Positions 63,618 through 64,000 of a stretch of 64,000 nt of DNA are shown here, one piece after another; position 1 is the first letter of the stretch; the number at the start of each line of letters is the position of its first letter. The stretch lies in NCBI RefSeq assembly GCF_026241105.1, contig NZ_JAPFFT010000007.1:116505-180504 (forward strand), given 5' to 3'. Made by a program: the position numbers and the translations under genes. Source of the DNA: Arthrobacter rhizophilus. GTDB taxonomy: Bacteria; Actinomycetota; Actinomycetes; Actinomycetales; Micrococcaceae. The notes beneath the pieces are model-generated. The model was not told the DNA's origin. It saw only the letters and a program-made list of their open reading frames with translations, and did no database searches.

Positions 63618-64000
63618 GACAGAACTTTCGGACACATCCCGGACGGCCAGCACGGTGACCGGAGCATCCGAGCTGGTTCCCGCGAGGCCGGGGCATGGAT
63701 TTTTCCATTGTGGTTCGCGACACGATCCTGATCCTTTCCCTACTTAATAGGTGGCAGGCATGGGAGTGGTGAAATCCGACAGACTTCATCGATGTGGTGT
63801 CCGGGCGGACAGCCATCACTTCACATGACCGGCCCTGTCACGGAGTGCGCCCCGGATCCTGTCGGTGCCGCGTCTGCCTGGACATACGAGCCGATGACTA
63901 TGATCACGGCAGGGCGTGGGGGCCCCGGCCGGCCAGGGCCCCCCCGGCATAATTACCCGCGCAGTTGAAAAACCACGGACCCAACCCCAACCCCAGGGCC
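63618..64000. other. Gene-free right end
   Basis: No supported gene in the last 383 bases. One GC-rich hairpin (63918-63943) is noted separately. The sequence may hold the promoter or terminator of a gene beyond the window. Confidence 0.5.
63918..63943. terminator. GC-rich hairpin
   Basis: GGGGGCCC (63918-63925) and GGGCCCCC (63936-63943), loop CGGCCGGCCA. No T-run; terminator role tentative. Confidence 0.4.

Overview
This is a high-GC window of protein-coding DNA from an actinobacterium. Gene content (split xanthine dehydrogenase, AllE-type purine cluster, IclR and TetR control, a surface protein with an LAYTG sorting signal, frequent GTG starts) suggests a soil Micrococcaceae such as Arthrobacter, Paenarthrobacter or Pseudarthrobacter. 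That assignment is inference from gene families; no rRNA or tRNA gene was seen.

Layout. 1-15 kb is a mixed housekeeping stretch: the end of a short-chain dehydrogenase, a bifunctional penicillin-binding protein, a Ser/Thr dehydratase, a short adenylate kinase overlapping a GH15 glucoamylase/trehalase-like gene, a large DUF2156 membrane protein, an SGNH-hydrolase lipoprotein, a sugar epimerase, an AAA ATPase and a beta-lactamase-fold lipoprotein whose catalytic serine is replaced by glycine. 15-37 kb is a purine-catabolism island. The leftward operon malic enzyme - malate synthase - DUF6986 - ureidoglycine aminohydrolase turns allantoin-derived nitrogen and glyoxylate into central metabolites. 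A divergent IclR regulator, a urate/xanthine permease and uricase follow. Then come an 8-oxoguanine-deaminase-like amidohydrolase, guanine deaminase and an AzgA-type purine permease, and XdhC, the xanthine dehydrogenase FAD subunit, a fused 2Fe-2S/molybdopterin subunit and a MobA/MocA-like nucleotidyltransferase. Inside this island sits a 1.35-kb toxin-antitoxin-like pair (HTH protein plus nucleotidyltransferase) bracketed by two 68-bp direct repeats.

37-39.4 kb holds a gene-free kilobase with several hairpins and a Thr-Pro-repeat surface protein. 39.4-44.7 kb is a divergent cassette: iclR-pepE one way, aroM-DUF1177-OPT transporter the other. It looks like a poorly characterised peptide-uptake/hydrolysis system and is the best candidate here for an undescribed pathway. 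44.7-59.4 kb is a second coherent unit. TetR-thiolase-acyl-CoA ligase runs left; a YtcJ-like amidohydrolase, a complete Dpp/Opp-type ABC importer, a DAO-family amine oxidase, a cupin and an aldehyde dehydrogenase run right. A perfect palindrome overlaps the -35 box between the two arms. Read in order, the enzymes could convert an imported amide to amine, aldehyde, acid, acyl-CoA and acetyl-CoA.

59.4-64 kb carries a sigma factor fused to an anti-sigma-like zinc finger plus membrane anchor, an AI-2E family transporter, a LapA-domain protein, a two-domain VOC protein and an unrecognised small protein. The last ~380 bases contain no convincing gene.
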